From assembly GCA_946478775.1 (NCBI GenBank), contig CAMLDR010000044.1, forward strand, positions 1-25,198: a DNA stretch of 25,198 nt, read 5' to 3'. A program made the position numbers and the translations under genes. The DNA comes from an uncultured Flavobacteriales bacterium. GTDB lineage: Bacteria; Bacteroidota; Bacteroidia; Flavobacteriales; Crocinitomicaceae. The notes below the pieces were generated by a model. That model did not search any database. It had not been told where the DNA came from and saw nothing but the letters and a program-made list of their open reading frames with translations. How positions within the stretch are numbered: the stretch's first letter is position 1; every line of letters begins with the position of its first letter. Of this stretch, positions 24,501-25,198 are shown in pieces.

Positions 24501-25198
24501 ATGTCACAAGCTATCAAAGGCGGAGAATTCATCATCCGCGATGTTACCCATCAAGAAATATTTACCCCGGAAGAATGGTCGGAGGAGCAACGCATGATTG
24601 CTCAAACTTGTGATGATTTTATTGAACAGGAAATTACTCCGCTGCTGGAACGTATTGATAAAATGGAAGAAGGATTAATGCCTTCGCTCCTTCAAAAAGC
24701 AGGTGAATTGGGAATGCTTGGTTTATCTGTTCCCGAAGATTTGGGCGGAATGGGTGTTGATTTTAAAACATCGCTTCTGGCCACCGAGCATTTGGGTAAA
24801 GGTCACTCCTTCTCTGTGGCATATGGAGCACATACAGGAATCGGGACTTTGCCTTTGTTGTACTATGGAAATACCGAACAAAAATCGAAATACATTCCAA
24901 GGCTGGCAAGCGGTGAATGGAAAGCTGCCTATTGTTTAACAGAACCAAGTGCCGGATCGGATGCAAATTCAGGGAAAACAAAAGCGGTCCTTTCTGCAGA
25001 CGGAAAACATTACGTGCTTAACGGACAAAAAATGTGGATCACCAACGGTGGATTTGCAAACTTATTTACGGTCTTTGCAAAGATCGATGACGATAAAAAC
25101 CTTTCGGCGTTCCTGGTTGAGGCAGATTCGGAAGGGATCAGTTTGAACCCGGAAGAAAAGAAAATGGGAATCAAAGGTTCATCAACCCGCCAGGTATT
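24501..25198 (+). CDS. Acyl-CoA dehydrogenase (N-terminal part, runs off the window)
   Basis: The first 232 codons of an FAD-dependent acyl-CoA dehydrogenase, the first step of fatty-acid beta-oxidation. The N-terminal helical domain (about 25-130) contains EWSEEQRMIAQTCDDFIEQE and LQKAGELGMLGLSVPEDLGG. The middle beta domain has the FAD/substrate signature AYCLTEPSAGSDANSGKTKA (about 140-160) and KMWITNGGFANLFTVFAKID (about 177-196). The motif EPSAGSD is typical of active members. The leading 20 residues (KGGEFIIRDVTHQEIFTPEE) are the form I associate with Bacteroidota homologues of very-long-chain-type dehydrogenases. The catalytic Glu and C-terminal domain lie beyond 25198. It is preceded by a strong palindromic operator candidate at 24418-24455, so it is probably repressed when no fatty acid is present. 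Confidence 0.95.
   Translation, partial: MSQAIKGGEFIIRDVTHQEIFTPEEWSEEQRMIAQTCDDFIEQEITPLLERIDKMEEGLMPSLLQKAGELGMLGLSVPEDLGGMGVDFKTSLLATEHLGKGHSFSVAYGAHTGIGTLPLLYYGNTEQKSKYIPRLASGEWKAAYCLTEPSAGSDANSGKTKAVLSADGKHYVLNGQKMWITNGGFANLFTVFAKIDDDKNLSAFLVEADSEGISLNPEEKKMGIKGSSTRQV

Noticed and set aside
1..25198. A defence island, biosynthetic cluster, prophage or CRISPR system
   Set aside because: No hallmark genes, arrays or repeated spacers are present; nearly all genes fall in known housekeeping, envelope or signalling families.

Overview
The window looks like chromosomal DNA from a Bacteroidota bacterium of the Flavobacteriales. A Fluviicola-like member of the Crocinitomicaceae is my best guess, but this is inference without a search. 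Four things point there: secreted proteins with type IX secretion (T9SS) C-terminal sorting domains; a sensor kinase with a Reg_prop propeller and Y_Y_Y domain beside a LytTR regulator; promoter-like sites of the Bacteroidota form TTG-N19/20-TAnnTTTG; and AT-rich spacers with little Shine-Dalgarno signal. I see no rRNA, tRNA, CRISPR array, insertion sequence or prophage gene.

Layout. Positions 1-737 hold a diverged intergenic repeat with an inserted palindrome and the remains of a small HTH-type regulator. A DUF962/Mpo1-like membrane protein follows (738-1202), then a second copy of the repeat and a further dyad-rich spacer (1203-1833). On the minus strand, a two-component pair (5610 down to 1834) has a kinase stop codon that directly abuts the regulator start. 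A penicillin-binding protein 1C gene (5770-8100) and a small unknown gene (8232-8537) are on the plus strand. From 10421 down to 8679 is a two-gene secreted-protein operon with a CUB-like T9SS protein. valS (13239-10612) is divergent from a DUF2459/TIGR02117-type gene (13336-14019). tex (16920-14809) is followed by a small secreted protein with a basic low-complexity tail (14763-14254). Tandem paralogous T9SS proteins, each with its own terminator, occupy 17080-20650. Next are an RlpA-like protein (20783-21163), a class III CoA-transferase overlapping a GNAT acetyltransferase (21203-22695), and a PAS-GAF HisKA_2-type histidine kinase on the minus strand (24186-22687). The window ends inside an acyl-CoA dehydrogenase gene (24501 onward).

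How the genes fit together. Most are ordinary housekeeping or envelope functions: translation (valS), nucleic-acid handling (tex), wall growth and remodelling (pbpC, rlpA), surface proteins exported by T9SS, and fatty-acid or acyl-CoA metabolism at the right end. The best regulatory signal is a near-perfect 38-bp palindrome upstream of the acyl-CoA dehydrogenase, centred on the -33 element of a plausible promoter. I found no convincing undescribed multi-gene system. The most interesting items are that operator, the repeat family on the left with its palindromic insertion, the tandem secreted paralogs, and two poorly characterised small secreted proteins.
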